A stretch of DNA of 64,000 bases from positions 302,090,166 to 302,154,165 of the forward strand of contig CM077666.1 of the NCBI GenBank assembly GCA_039707655.1. The letters run 5' to 3'. This document shows, one piece after another, positions 48,501-58,609 of this stretch (the first letter of the stretch is position 1; every line of letters begins with the position of its first letter). Below the pieces are notes generated by a model. The model saw nothing but the letters and a program-made list of their open reading frames with translations. It was not told where the DNA came from and did not search any database. This DNA is from Elymus sibiricus. Taxonomy: Eukaryota; Streptophyta; Magnoliopsida; Poales; Poaceae. A program made the position numbers and the translations under genes.

Positions 48501-49084
48501 AAGCCTGGGAATATGGTGGAAGCATCAAGCCGGTCCATCCTATAACCCAGCAGCTGGTGTTGCTGTGCGTGGGAGAAGTATCCTTACAGTAAAACCAAGT
48601 TTTGTGCCATCCCTCGGGATGACTCGCCAATTTTACTTCAGGGAAAGCTGAGTTTTTCCTCCTTTGGATGGTCACCCCGCCAAGCTCTATGCTCGGTCCT
48701 CCTTTATGCTTTGTCTGATGGTTGAGGTAGAAAAACTCTTGGAAAAAGCTGATTGACGGCTCAATCTGAAGGTAAACCTCGCAGAACACTTGAAATTGGC
48801 TAAGGTTCAGGCTGGAATTAGGACCAAGGTCCTGAGGCCTGACGGCGAAATAATGAAGCACGTCCCAAAAGAACTTTGAACCCGGGGGACGGAAGCCTCT
48901 GTCCAAATGATCGCCAAATATGATGATCTCATTTTGAGCCGACTGAGGATGGATTTCTTCTTCAGGTGCACGCCATTCTATTTCTTCTTGGGCTGGAACT
49001 AAACCGGAATCTACTAGGCTCTGCAGCCTGAGTTCAGACATGTTGGATTTGGTCCAATTGACCGCCTTGTTAGTCTTAGGGGCC
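45509..49084 (-). pseudogene. E3 antisense spliced gene with coiled coil
   Basis: Opposite strand, between integrase and 3' LTR. Start at 49084 (MAPKTNKAVNW). The conserved N-terminal domain includes FWDVLHYFAVRPQDLGPNSS and LSQFQVFCEVYLQIEPSISF, similar in layout to E2 (HALHLQPNSIFLLAMFAFYC). A frame break lies near 48560, then SRSWLMHTYSGEPEDALRFS. A clean 86-bp intron at 48108-48193 (GTAAGT...TCCAG) joins NPAPE to EHAEWWKTEP in phase. An acidic region, a coiled coil (46051-46572; REKAERLSADFHKSLLTV) and a C-terminal domain (MDMLKELSAVPEWFQEWKRA) follow, ending at 45509. Function unknown; pieces are separated by further unmodelled introns. Confidence 0.62.
46635..46875 (+). repeat. Four internal polypurine-tract-like copies in E3
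   Basis: CTTGGGGGCTAC at 46635-46646 and 46864-46875, CTTGGGGGCTA at 46706-46716 and CTTGGGGGTTC at 46794-46804. These match the PPT type seen before the E4 3' LTR. They sit in what would be an intron of the antisense gene. Confidence 0.75.
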
Positions 49085-50252
49085 ATGGTCTCAATCAGTG
49101 AAATTTCAGCTACAAAGTGTAAAAAACAGGTATAAGCTGGCAACGTCAAAAGGCATTCCGGGTTACGGCAGTAGCAAGGTAAACTATAGAGCCGGCTATG
49201 AAGCGCCCGAGTCGCAATTATCAAGATGAGCTGAAAACTACTAAGTATGCAAACATCTATGGATTACAACGATCTGCAAGCTAGTAATATTTCTAGCTGG
49301 CAAAAGGTACAATGCAATTTGCAATTTAACAAGTGGTGAAGTAATATCCGGGTCAAAGCAATCACAAACAGGAAATGTTCAGATTTGATTCTCATTATAG
49401 ATCTGGAAAATGTCTGAAAAAGAAAAGGAAAACCCTAGTCATGGCGGAGTTACTAAGTAAGGAAACAACAATAGGATTGAATGCAACAAAAGGGATCTAA
49501 TAAGGGATGAACTACATTACGGCAGCAGTTAGCTGCCCTATGAGTGGCAGTTTGGTGATGGATTAGATCTATTTGACTCATGTGAGATGAACCCCAATGA
49601 ACATGGGATGAACTACAGGGGCATGGATGAGGAGTGAGGTACTTACAGATCCGTGAAGGAAGGGCTGAGGATGTTGAGGGTCAGTGGTGTGGCCGCAGCA
49701 TCTCTGACGATCTTCGGTGGCGGTGTCTTCTCTGCTGCAGTTGTTAGCTTGATGGGGCGGCAAGCTCGAAGTGGTGCAGTGTGTCAGTGGCAAGAGGAGG
49801 AAGAAGGGCTAGAAGCGAGAGAAAGTGAAAATGAATCTGGAGGTGTGTCGCCGTATTTATAAGAGAGGTGAAACCCGAAGTGGCAGGCGCGAGGCCCCAG
49901 GGAACGCAATAATTTTTGGCTAAAAGGGCTCCTTGATTGTCACACCTGACAGAACGAGTCGTATCCATTCAAAGATTCATTGTGATGTCACGATTGGATT
50001 TCAAAAAATAAATGGGATGATGTCATGAATAAAGAGGAGAGAAAAAGCTAAGTATGGAGAAAGCTTCACAACCCGGCAAATGCATTGACCCGGGTAAAGT
50101 GCTCAAAAGAAGGAACAAGAATTGAAGGGACGAAACGGATTCCGGCTCAAGGGATAAGACCCGGAGTTTAACCACTTGCATTTTATATTTCCTTTATTTT
50201 ATCTTTAGGAAGAAGTTTACCATGGATAAATCCAAGTTAAACTGGGTCCTAA
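49085..50252 (+). other. E3 region between antisense-gene start and 3' LTR
   Basis: Non-coding, would hold the promoter and leader of the antisense gene. No convincing TATA box was assigned. No clear PPT is visible immediately before 50253. Confidence 0.55.
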
Positions 50253-50810
50253 TGTTGGGGATATTCCCCACGGTAAAGTCCCAACTCAGGATGTGACCCG
50301 GCAAGGAGCTGAAGGCCCGCGAGGGTCATCCTGTTCCTTGGTTTATGATGATATGATGAGAAGCTGAAGGCCCGCGAGATGACCCGGCTAAAGGCCGGCT
50401 CATGAGGACTCAAGCAGGCCGGCTCGTCAGAAGGCCCAAGTAAAGGAGACTTCCTAACTTGGGAGGCAAGGTAGATAAGTGTTAGTTTGAGATACGGGTT
50501 AAACAATACGACCCGGACTCTTCTGTAAAACCAGGGACTCGACCCGTTATATAAAGGCGAGCCCCCTGGGATGAAAAGACTAAGTTGCAATCTCTCAAGA
50601 GCTAGGTTAGCGAATCCGCATCCTTGTAATCGAGATCCAGAGCAATATCAATCAAGCAGGAGTAGGCTTTTACCTCCACCGTGAGGGGCCGAACCTGGGT
50701 AAACCCGTTTCCCTCCTTTCTGTTCAACCCCGTTCAAGCTTCCACACAACTGTGATGGCCTCACGACTAAGTCCTTTCACAAGGACATCTGTCGTGACAA
50801 AACCACGATA
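50253..50810 (+). repeat. E3 3' LTR
   Basis: 558 bp starting TGTTGGGGATATTCCCC and ending CCACGATA (the 5' LTR has CGACA). TTATATAAAGG TATA box near 50543-50553; shared Tat LTR box at 50651-50704. The following GACAG is the expected TSD but the left partner was lost. Confidence 0.9.
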
Positions 50811-50978
50811 GACAGTGAACCGTCAACCTTCTGGGATCACTCTTGTCAATATCAAAATCATTTTGAGTGAGAATGCAGTATGTAGTCAGTGCATTCCAAC
50901 AGTCCATCATCGATTCGAATATTGTTCCTGGAGTAAGCTTTGGATTGTTCCTGTCCCACTCAATTGTTGGCATGTCCT
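50811..50978 (-). pseudogene. MULE (MuDR-type) transposase fragment
   Basis: On the minus strand it reads MPTIEWDRNNPKLTPGTIF, then MMDCWNALTTYCILTQNDF and SDPRRLTVHC. This is the N-terminal part of plant MuDR transposases (x-GTIF..x..CR.A...Y....F...K.DP.R..V.C). It is cut by the E3 LTR on the left and by an LTR fragment on the right, so E3 probably inserted into an old MULE. The left continuation is not present before E3. Confidence 0.7.
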
Positions 50979-51794
50979 TGATGACCCACAAGTATAGGGG
51001 ATCAATCGTAGTCCTTTCAATAAGTAAGAGTGTCGAACCCAACGAGGAGCAGAAGGAAATGATAAGCAGTTTTCAGCAAGGTATTCTCTGCAAGTACTGA
51101 GAATAGCGGTAACAGATAGTTTGATAACAGGGTAATTCGTAACAAGTAACAATTGTAACAAGAGTGCAGCAAGGTGGCCCAATCCTTTTTATAGCAAAGG
51201 ACAAGCCAGAACGGTCTCTTATATAAAGCAAAGCGTTCTCAAGGACACATGGGAATTATCATCTAGTCACTTTCATCATGTTTATTTGATTCGCGTTTGC
51301 TACTTTGATAATTTGATATGTGGGTGGACCGGTGCTAGGGTGTTGTCCTTACTTGAACAAGCGTCCACTTATGATTACCCCCTCTCGCAAGCATCCGCAA
51401 CTACGAAAGAAGAATTAAGATAAATCTAACCATAGCATGAAACATATGGATCCAAATCAGCCCCTTGTAGAATAATGCATAAACTAGGGTTTAAGCTTCT
51501 ATCACTCTAGCAACCCATCATCTACTTATTACTCCACAATGCCTTCCCTTAGGCCCAAGTATGGTGAAGTGTCATGTAGTCGACGTTCACATGACACCAC
51601 TAAAGGAAGCAACAACATACATATCATCAAAATATTGAATGAATACCAAATTCACATGATTACTTATGACAAGACTTCTCCCATGTCCTCAAGAACAAAA
51701 GTAACTACTCACAAATCATGTTCATGTTCAAGGTCAGAGGAGTATTGAATATCATTAAGGATCTGAACATATAATCTTCCACCGAATAAACCAA
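50979..51794 (-). mobile_element. Truncated Sabrina-like LTR
   Basis: Begins TGATGACCCACAAGTATAG, a typical reverse-oriented Triticeae gypsy LTR end, and breaks at ACCAA (51790-51794) where CACTACAAAAAAA starts. No genes. The missing half is not seen in the window. Confidence 0.75.
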
Positions 51795-51806
51795 CACTAC
51801 AAAAAA

Positions 51807-51997
51807 ACACTTCCGTGATGATACGTCTTTGTCACAGTAGGTCACGTTTTCTGTCATGCATGTACATCCATGACGATTTTATGATAGAATTAAGATAGTC
51901 ATGCATGTGCTGTCGTAGAAGTGTTCCATGACAATACTTAAATTATCATCACGGAAGTGTCCACTTCCATGACGATAAATGTCGCGTCATGGAAGTG
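51807..51997. repeat. Inverted repeats at the CACTA-like terminus
   Basis: ACACTTCCGTGATGATA (51807-51823) has its exact complement at 51944-51960. CACTTCCATGACG (51962-51974) pairs with CGTCATGGAAGTG (51985-51997) across a 10-base loop. These are probable transposase-binding subterminal repeats. Confidence 0.75.
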
Positions 51998-52214
51998 TTT
52001 TCGTCAAGGGTAACCGACATGTGTCATCCACTGTAACGGGTCGTCGTTAAGCTATTGGGTGCGGGTTTGGATCCGATAACCCGTTAGTAGCCCTGACCAA
52101 TGGCGATTGTCCACGTGTAAATTTCTCATTCGCCGGCGGATCCACGTGTTAGCTCGGCGTTGCGACAGATGTCATCCATTCATTGGACGAGAGACGCTAT
52201 GATACGTTGACACA

Positions 52215-53015
52215 TGGCAAGGCCCAACAGTGGCCCATTTAGGTTAAAAAGGCCGGCCCATTTCACTTGGTCAAAAGTTAGCAGGCCGGCCCATGGAAAG
52301 CCTGTTACCGACCTGTTCGCATACAGCCCATTTACGGCCCAGGTACTCACGACCCGTTATGGCCTTTCAAAATTCGGCCCAGTAGCGTCGTGTGGGCCGT
52401 CCCATATGATTCCAGCCCGTTGTCACTTTCGGCCCATTTATGGCCCGTGAAGTCTTTCGGCCCATATGAGGCCTTTTGCATCTCTGGGCCCATTGACGGC
52501 CCGTGGTGAATCAGGCCCATCATGAACAGTAAACTGCTTTGAGCCCATTAACGGCCCATGATTCAGTTGGGCCGTTTCCAACCCATGTTTTCTTTCGGCC
52601 TTCTAAGGACCCATAAATTCTTGGGCTCATTTCCGGCCCTCGATTACTTATGGTCCGTTACTGGCCTGTTATGCTAATGGGCCAAATTCAGCCCGTGGTA
52701 ACAATCGGTCTGTTTGTGACCCGTTAACCCGTTGGGATGTTTTCATCCTGTCCTGTAATCCGGCCCATTAACAACCCGTCATGCATGTTGATGGAAATAA
52801 GCCTGTGCTGTCTTCCAGTCTATTAATGGCCCGTTATGGTTTGGGCCCATAAATGGACGGTTCCAATTTTGGCCAGTTTGTGGTCCATATTGCGGTCCGG
52901 TTTTGGCCCACGAACAGTACGGCCCATGGATCCTACGGCGCGTACGAGGCCCATGGATCCTACGGCCCGTAGGAGGCCCATCGTTACCACAGCCCGTATG
53001 TGGCCCATGGTTATT
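52215..53015. repeat. GGCCCA-rich subterminal array
   Basis: About twenty GGCCCA words (either strand) in 800 bp, often in the form GGCCCATTNACGGCCCG, with imperfect units of about 40-60 bp. Less than one would be expected by chance. GGCCCA is also the plant site II / TCP-type promoter word. It lies downstream of the Tnp1-like gene, near the element end, and reads as a binding-site array. Confidence 0.7.
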
Positions 53016-53099
53016 GCGGCCACTAGCAAACCGAGGAAAAAGAACTGCAGTGACTACAAGAAAACAAATAAACAAGACTATAAGTAAATAAATAAGCAA

Positions 53100-53286
53100 G
53101 CAACTAATGCTAGGCTATTATGGAAATTACAGACATTACATCCATTGGGCATCAAAGTTTGCCACCAGTGCAAATAAAGAGAACAACAAAGCAGCATAAT
53201 ACATACACTGGGCATTTAAATTGGCCACCAGTGCAAATAAACGCGGAAGCAAAACAAGTCCAGAACTGAAACAACTTCAGAAGAGC
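53100..53286 (-). other. 3' flank of Tnp1-like gene with short tandem duplication
   Basis: Two copies of a unit with TGGGCAT...GCCACCAGTGCAAATAAA, near 53139-53178 and 53208-53243. Probably the 3' UTR of the gene to the right. Confidence 0.55.
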
Positions 53287-55213
53287 TCAAGAAACATTAT
53301 CCTGGGTATCCACCATGCTGGCAATAAGCTTAGCAAGCTTATTAGCTTTCTCTTGTTTGGTGCTAAAATCCTCCAACGCTTGCTGTTGCACCAAAAAGTA
53401 TGCATCTGAATTCTCCAGGGACTTCCTCAGTCCTTCGGCTTCTTGTCGCAGCACAGCTGATTGATGTCTTTCAGCTTGTAGTTCAGACTCAAGAAACTGA
53501 ACTGATTCAGACAGCGAGTTTGAAGAGCTTGTGCAAGCGGTAGTGGCCAGTAACTCGAACACTACATCAAGAGAGGACTTTGGGGTTGTCTCACTGTCTT
53601 CAAGATAGCTTTCCTTATCTAATTTATCTGCTTTGTTGGAGACCAGCAATGTTGTCTCACTATCTTCAACCTTATCTGCATTACTTCCTTTACCATTGCT
53701 TAATGTGGTACTCTTCTCCAATATTCTGTCAGCATTCTAAAAGAAGAAACAAGCAGACACATAACAAGTTTAGCATGTAGTATATGAAACTCATTTTGGT
53801 GAACCAGTTCAGTAGTAAGGTGGACATGATTAAACTATCAAGTCTTCTATTGCAAAGTAGTACATTATAAAAGCATCAAACAAACATATATCTATGTGCT
53901 ACTGTCACTGCATTGTCTTGCCAAATCAAAATAGAGACACAGTTCAAATCATATCAGTTCAACACAAAATAGCATTGAAAATATATAAATGTGGGAAACT
54001 ACACGGCACCACAAGATTTCAGATGTGTACCACGGGTATACATGTACAACTAATAACACTATTGGCTCTGTTTTGATGCTAGTAATGTGCATGATATGAG
54101 AAGACAACTGTCTACACAATTGAAATTGAAATCAACATAGAGCAATTTATAAGAGCAAACCAGTTAAAGAAACATGTTTAAACATACCTGTTGTGCCATT
54201 GGAGTTTCGATTGGATCCTTCTATTTAAAAATTAGTTGGTATGAGTAAATACAGTGATACAAGAGCAAAGCAGTATGCACCACAGCTATGGAATCTTACC
54301 TAAGAACAATTGTTCTGCAGGTTTAAGGACTTGTTCTACAAGAAGAGAGTACAGTAAGATGCAGCCATATAGTACTTCAAAATGAAATATGATCTCATAG
54401 ACCCTACCAGATTCATGGGACTAGACCAATACAGAACAGGGCGTTCCCAGTCATCGTCCCGTAAATGTGTCTCCGGAGAAAGTAAGGGAATTTGATGAGT
54501 TTCCTTGCCAGTGAAATACATTTTCTTCAGGTAATTCCGATACTGCCGCAAAGCATTCTTGAAGATAGTAGAGGTATTAGCATAGGTTACCTCATCCTGA
54601 GTTTCCAAATCGATCGTTCTCTACATAGAAAAATGGGAACATTTGCTGTGTTATAACCAGTAGGGAGGTAGAAAGTATGGGACAAAGCAAAGTAATTGCC
54701 ATGAATACTTACACATAACTCCTGGAGGAACACCTGCAACTGGCTTTTTCCTTCATCTTCAGTATAATATTTCCATGATGGGAAGATACGCACATAGGAT
54801 TTAACAACATCAAATGCGATAGACGCTAAACTACAGATGACTGGTTCTGCTTCGTCCACAGGAATAGGTGTACTAGCTGGTGGAGTTGGGGTTCGCCGTG
54901 GTACTCCTGGCGCTTTGGGCACTGGAGCTGCCTTACTAACTGCTCTTGTTTGGGAGCTCTGTCGTGGAGATGGTGCTGTGTCAACTGGAACTGGGTTACT
55001 ATCTACTAGGGTTGGGGTTAGATTGGGTGAAGCTGGTTCTCTGTCCATCGGAGTAGGGGTACAATCTGCGATAGTCTGGGTTATGTGTGGTAGGGCTGGT
55101 TCTTGTGCAAGTACAACTGGGGTGCTATCTCCATCGATAGGTAGCACTGTTTTATTTGAAGACCATGTTTTTACTCCGCTAGATACTGCCATCACACCCT
55201 CCAATTCAAATGG
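53287..55213 (-). pseudogene. CACTA Tnp1/En-Spm-like gene, five in-phase exons
   Basis: Exons on the minus strand: 55213-54713, 54620-54408, 54335-54300, 54220-54188 and 53736-53287. All are bounded by CAG/TAG acceptors and GTAAGT, GTAGGG, GTAAGA and GTATGT donors, and all introns are phase 0. Exon 1 is Pro/Thr-rich then has FDVVKSYVRIFPSWKYYTED. Exon 2 has NALRQYRNYLKKMYFTG and the W-x-V-x-x-W like segment DDDWERPVLYWSSP, the pattern of plant Tnp1/Transposase_24-type proteins. The last exon is a coiled coil (FLESELQAERHQSAVLRQEA). The third exon ends in TAG just before its donor (54302-54300), where CAG is the normal donor context, so this copy is broken by one base. Such proteins bind the element's subterminal repeats. 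Confidence 0.6.
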
Positions 55214-55339
55214 CTGATAAACAAGAAAAGTAGTTGAATGTACAGACCTTGTATGAGACAGATGCAATAGATAGTGAGGAAAAAAGAGGGCATGAAATAG
55301 TTCACATATATGTTGTTTCACTAAACAGGATAGCATGAC

Positions 55340-55660
55340 ATAATTTCACATATATGATGTCTATCTAAACAGTATAGCATGCCATAATTCAAAGATATGA
55401 TGACTAACTAAAAAGGATGGCATGAGATAATTATATGATGTCTTTAGTAAATAGGTTCGCATGACATAATTCACACACATGTTATCTAAGTAAATAGGAT
55501 GACATGATATAATTCACATATGTGATTTATATACTAAGCAGATGGCATTCGCATATATGATGTCTAAACTAAGCAGATGGTGTTGAATATTGTGTATATG
55601 ATGTCTAAACTATGCAATGCAAGACACCATATGCATGGTACGAGCAGTATAACCCTGCCA
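55340..55660. repeat. Short degenerate repeat in intron-like DNA
   Basis: Units of about 55 bp containing CATAATTCACATATATGATG and TCTAAACTAAGCAGATGGCAT recur about six times here and again at 55900-56090. No gene. Confidence 0.65.
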
Positions 55661-55675
55661 AATTAGAGCATACAC

Positions 55676-56339
55676 CTCGGGGGGGAATAGGACTGGTCAT
55701 CTGTCTCTGAATCCTCCTCTGAGGAGCTATCTGGACCCATCAAGAGATCTGCTTCGACAGGTAGCACTGTCTGCCCTGAAGAACTTGTTTTCACTCCAGA
55801 TTTTTTCATCACCCACTCAAATGGCTGATTCATAGGAAGAGTAGTTGAATGTACAAACATTGTTGACAAATGGAAATGTAATGAAAAAAAAGGAATGGCA
55901 AGATATAATTCAAATATATGATGTCTGGCTAAACATGATGGCATTGCATATTTCACATATATTATGGCTGGCTAAAAAAGATGGCATTGCATAATTCACA
56001 TATATGATATAGAAACTAAATAGCATTATAGAACATGTCTAAACTAAGCAGATGACATATATGATGTCGAAAGTAAGCAAAGCAAGGCACCATATGCATG
56101 ATATGACCAACATCATCATGCCAAGTTAGAGCAAACACCTCGGGGGGTAAATAGGAGTGGTCAGTTCCCTCTGACTCCACCTCTGAACAGATATCTTCCT
56201 CTAGATTACAATCTGGAGGAGGGGGTGGGGTTGCCATTGCGCCCACCATGGAGCGATGTCTACATGACATTGTATTGCCGCGCAAGACTCTTCTCTTTTT
56301 CTCTACATGTTCAGCATGACTGTGTACAATAACTGACAT
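55676..56339 (-). pseudogene. Two upstream, mutually similar exons of the CACTA gene
   Basis: 56339-56143 (MSVIVHSHAEHVEKKRRVL, acidic end EGTDHSYLPPE before a GTGTTT donor) and 55819-55676 (PFEWVMKKSGVKTSSSGQT, acidic end TDDQSYSPPR before GTGTAT). The 55819 exon start repeats the start of the main exon at 55213 (PFELEGVMAVSSGVKTWSS). Its acidic end repeats that of the 56339 exon. Its end is one base short relative to the 56339 copy (14 against 15 bases from TAT to GAG), so it does not join in phase to the next exon. Exon duplication is likely. Confidence 0.45.
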
Positions 56340-56739
56340 GCATATGAAAAAAATATAGTGAGATTAAGTAAGGAGAGCATGCAGAAATCTAGAGTGATGG
56401 TAACAACTAGTGGATAGATCCAAAAATAATGATAGCAGGCAAATGATAGCTTAATTTAATAAAAAGACAGATGATGGCTGCTTTACTGTTTGTTTCCCAC
56501 CCAAGATGAACGACATAGTAGATACCCTAGATGAAACAGATAGTAGATTGATATACTATTCATTGCTGCCTCGATATGTGCCCCACAAGCATTTTAAAAC
56601 TCAAGTTTGAACATTAATTTGGACCTGACTTAGTGTCTAAGAGATGAACAGGATGATAAACTAGCAGGTAATATTAAGCAATGCATAAAGTAAGCAGAAA
56701 CAAAAGAGTGCGACCCCTCTTGCAGACCCGTGTACTCCT

Positions 56740-58440
56740 CAGGTTCGTCTGCTGAGTCGATGATGGTGATGCAGTTGCGGTGGCTGCCAGTGGCGGGGAA
56801 AGAGATCTGAGGCGGCGAAAGATGGTAAGGAGTCGTGATGTCTGGTATGGTGGACCCTTCTATCGATGGAGCAGCTCAGGTGAGGTGGACGACGGCGCGG
56901 CAGGAGCAGGACAAACCACACAAAGTTTTCTTCGACACCTATCTGTAACTGAAGTAATTCTGTAAGGGCTTCTTTGGCTTGCAGGAAGAGCACAGGAATG
57001 CAAAGAAATATGGCCAAATTAAAGTCAAACCACCTGCAAATGTGTAAAGTTAGAATGTTATTATGCCACTAATGCACTTAGTCTTCTTTTCATGCATAGG
57101 ATTTTGATAAGTAGGTCCAGGTGGATGTTAAAATTTCTTTGTTTTTCCTTTGAAACAGACACGAAAGGAAAAAATCCTTCAGTTTTGTTTTGCTCCATTC
57201 CTTTCAACCAAATGCATGAATAATTAATTAGTAGAGTACCATAGGAAAAGTTCCTATTGCTATGTTTTTCCATCACTTTTTCCTTTGAACCAAAATAGCC
57301 CTAAGGGGTCGACATGAATGTAGAGTAAAAAGTGATGCGACAAGTGTACAACCTCTTTGGTGTAGCCGTCTCGACCTCAGCATCATTGGGTCGGTCGCTG
57401 AAGATGTTGCGGCGGAGGTGGCTATCGGAGCTGGGGAAGAAGATCTGAGGCGTCTGTAGACGGCGTCGAGGGTACTGCTCTGTTGTGATGGATGGTTCCA
57501 TCGTTGGAGCAGCTCCGGCGAGCTGTGCGACGTCGAGGCTGAAGCAGTACAAGACGGACATCGTTAATCTGAAGTGGGATTCTAATACCATCTCCAATAG
57601 ATGATGTAAAATACATCACGAAAAAGTGCTAACTGTAAAATTTACATCACCAAAAAACAACCAACTCCAACAGATGATGTAAAAACTGTTGACTCTGAAC
57701 TTAACTGTCGAAACAGAATTTTACTGTCAAAACTGTCTGTTACTGTCGAAACTGAATTTTACTGTCAAAACCGAACGCACTAGTAGTAGAGAAGCACTTC
57801 ATTGGTAGTTTTGGCCGCTCGAGCACTAGTAGTAGTAGAGAAGCAGTGATCTAAATCAGCAGCCGCTCAACAGGGAACGCACTAGCAGATAGCAGCCGGA
57901 GCAGCAGGGCGCACAAGAGCCAGAGCAGCAACTCGTGTAGCTGCAGTAGCCCGTGTACCAGCATCAGCAGCACGAGCGAGAGCAAGAAAAGAGCAGTAGC
58001 ATGAGTGAGAGCAAGAGCAGAGCAACAGTGTGAGCGAGAGCCAGAGCAGCAGCAGCAGCTCCGACTGGTATGGACACCGCCACCGAGGGAGCCTCTCAAT
58101 GGGGGATATCCGTCATGGAGAATGTCGCCGGCGGCGCCGGCGTCGAGGGAGCCGCGCCATGGCGGAGCGGGATTGAGCACCGGTGGCGTCGTGAGGTTGA
58201 GTGAAGGAGAAGATGCGATGAGTGTACAACCTCTTTGGTGGTGCCGAGTAGGCCTCGGCTTCATCCGAGGAGTCGGTGAGGATGATGCGGTTCTGGTGGG
58301 GTAGGTTAAGGCGGCGCTATGGGAATGGAGCAGCCGCGATAGACGAGGCGATCGTCGGAGCAGCTCCTTGGAGGTGGAGGAAGGGGCGGCTGAACTGGCG
58401 GGACGACGAGATCGACAACGGATCCTCATCCGGTGCGGTG
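56740..58440 (-). repeat. Three diverged copies of a GC-rich promoter/first-exon-like module
   Basis: Copies near 56755-56935, 57350-57560 and 58222-58425 share TCGGTNGNNGATGNTGNNG followed by GAGATCTGAGGCG-like and GGAGCAGCTC(C/A)GG words. Copies 2 and 3 are preceded by the same TGTACAACCTCTTTGGTG. A Tourist-type MITE lies between copies 1 and 2. 57600-57850 holds repeated ACTGTCGAAAC words. 57851-58060 is rich in GAGCAGCAG. No confident coding sequence. Confidence 0.5.
56966..57301. mobile_element. Tourist/PIF-Harbinger-type MITE
   Basis: 336 bp with imperfect terminal inverted repeats (GGGCTTCTTTGGCTTGCAGG against GGGCTATTTTGGTTCAAAGG) and TAA duplicated on both sides (56963-56965 and 57302-57304). 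The AT-rich interior with CATGCATAGGATTTTGAT is typical of this grass MITE group. No coding capacity. Confidence 0.75.
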
Positions 58441-58609
58441 GATGAGGGATGTCGAGCTGTTGTGGCAGACGACGTCGTCGGGGAAGAGGCTCCGGCTGGG
58501 CGGCGATGGGGGCCGACGGAGGAGGGTGGGGTTTCGCGGCTGGTGGAGAGAGGTTTTGGCGGCCTCGGTTTTCGAATGGGGAAAAGAAGGGGATGGGAGG
58601 GGGAACCAT

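Larger units (their letters stand above)
19199..50810 (+). mobile_element. E3: Tat-type gypsy retrotransposon, 5' LTR truncated, split by WHAM
   Basis: Element with truncated 5' LTR (19199-19586), primer site, gag, protease and RT start. It is then interrupted at 23265-23269 (GTTGG) by the WHAM-type element and resumes at 41691 with RT, RNase H, integrase, an opposite-strand gene and a full 3' LTR (50253-50810). The coding frame has many stops and shifts. Over the 388 bp shared by the two LTRs I count about 21 differences (5.4 percent), nearly all transitions. At a grass rate of 1.3e-8 per site per year that is about 2 million years. Confidence 0.9.
51795..58609 (-). mobile_element. CACTA-like DNA transposon (right end not resolved)
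   Basis: Starts with CACTACAAAAAAA, preceded by CAA as a possible 3-bp TSD copy. It has inverted repeats close to the end, a subterminal array of GGCCCA words and a minus-strand Tnp1-like gene. No second terminus of the form ...GTAGTG matching the start was found to 64000, so the right limit given here is only where gene-related modules stop. No transposase core (DDE, Tnp2-type) is visible, so it is probably non-autonomous or only partly in the window. Confidence 0.6.

Noticed and set aside
52823..53099. Open frames across the GGCCCA array
   Set aside because: Products of the repeat itself; both strands open, no domain.
57851..58609. 252-codon minus-strand open frame rich in Pro/Arg/Leu
   Set aside because: Arises from GAGCAGCAG-type repeats and a GC-rich module; no recognisable domain or start context.
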